A stretch of DNA of 22,102 nucleotides from DATLMR01 sp035537555 (lineage in GTDB: Bacteria; Acidobacteriota; Blastocatellia; UBA7656), in contig DATLMR010000183.1 in NCBI GenBank assembly GCA_035537555.1, positions 1 through 22,102 on the forward strand, in the 5' to 3' direction. How positions within the stretch are numbered: the first letter of the stretch is position 1; every line of letters begins with the position of its first letter. A program made the position numbers and the translations under genes. The notes below the pieces were generated by a model that saw only the letters and a list, made by a program, of their open reading frames with translations, did not search any database and was not told where the DNA came from. Of this stretch, positions 22,082 through 22,102 are shown in pieces.

Positions 22082-22102
22082 ATGCGAGGGCCGGCCGCGG
22101 GC

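Overview
The window looks like a chromosomal piece of a high-GC Gram-negative bacterium, most likely Acidobacteriota (perhaps the Blastocatellia branch). The basis is the roughly 800-residue MacB/FtsX-type orphan permease typical of that phylum, the exported PQQ-like propeller protein, exported proteins with Gram-negative style signals, and a dense mix of short operons on both strands. This taxonomic call is inference; there is no rRNA or marker gene to confirm it. No tRNA, rRNA, insertion sequence, phage gene or CRISPR array was seen.

Left end (1-3859): a helically phased 10-11 bp repeat array, a membrane-anchored neutral zinc metallopeptidase (+), a convergent two-module ABC-type permease (-), and a 313-bp divergent intergenic region.

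Central block (3860-13795): nine genes of acyl-CoA and carboxylic-acid metabolism in short transcription units on both strands. They are a phosphotriesterase-family metallohydrolase (lactonase candidate), an acyl-CoA synthetase and a RhlG-like SDR (+, with the first two overlapping by 1 base); an ACAD10/11-like acyl-CoA dehydrogenase followed by a second SDR (-); a zinc-free MDR/quinone oxidoreductase (+); a class II aldolase/adducin-fold protein followed by an acyl-CoA carboxylase carboxyltransferase (-); and an enoyl-CoA hydratase/isomerase (+). Together they read as a catabolic island for an unknown lactone, ester or hydroxy acid: hydrolysis, CoA activation, oxidation, hydration or isomerisation, then carboxylation or C-C cleavage. 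The substrate cannot be read from the sequence.

Right block (13946-22102): an exported PQQ-like beta-propeller protein with a tiny zinc-ribbon protein 3 bp downstream; a class I methyltransferase; an exported group 1 truncated hemoglobin behind a 15-bp tandem repeat; a small two-helix membrane protein that looks like a truncated DUF420-like protein; a translationally coupled pair of a nucleotidyltransferase-like protein and an EEP-family phosphodiesterase/nuclease; a lone tandem-domain bacterial microcompartment shell protein (BMC-T); a PHBH-type FAD monooxygenase; and an RlmK-like methyltransferase lacking the usual PUA domain.

The items most worth following up are the orphan BMC-T shell protein, the NTase-like/EEP pair, the lactone/hydroxy-acid catabolic hypothesis, and the regulatory region at 9291-9370.
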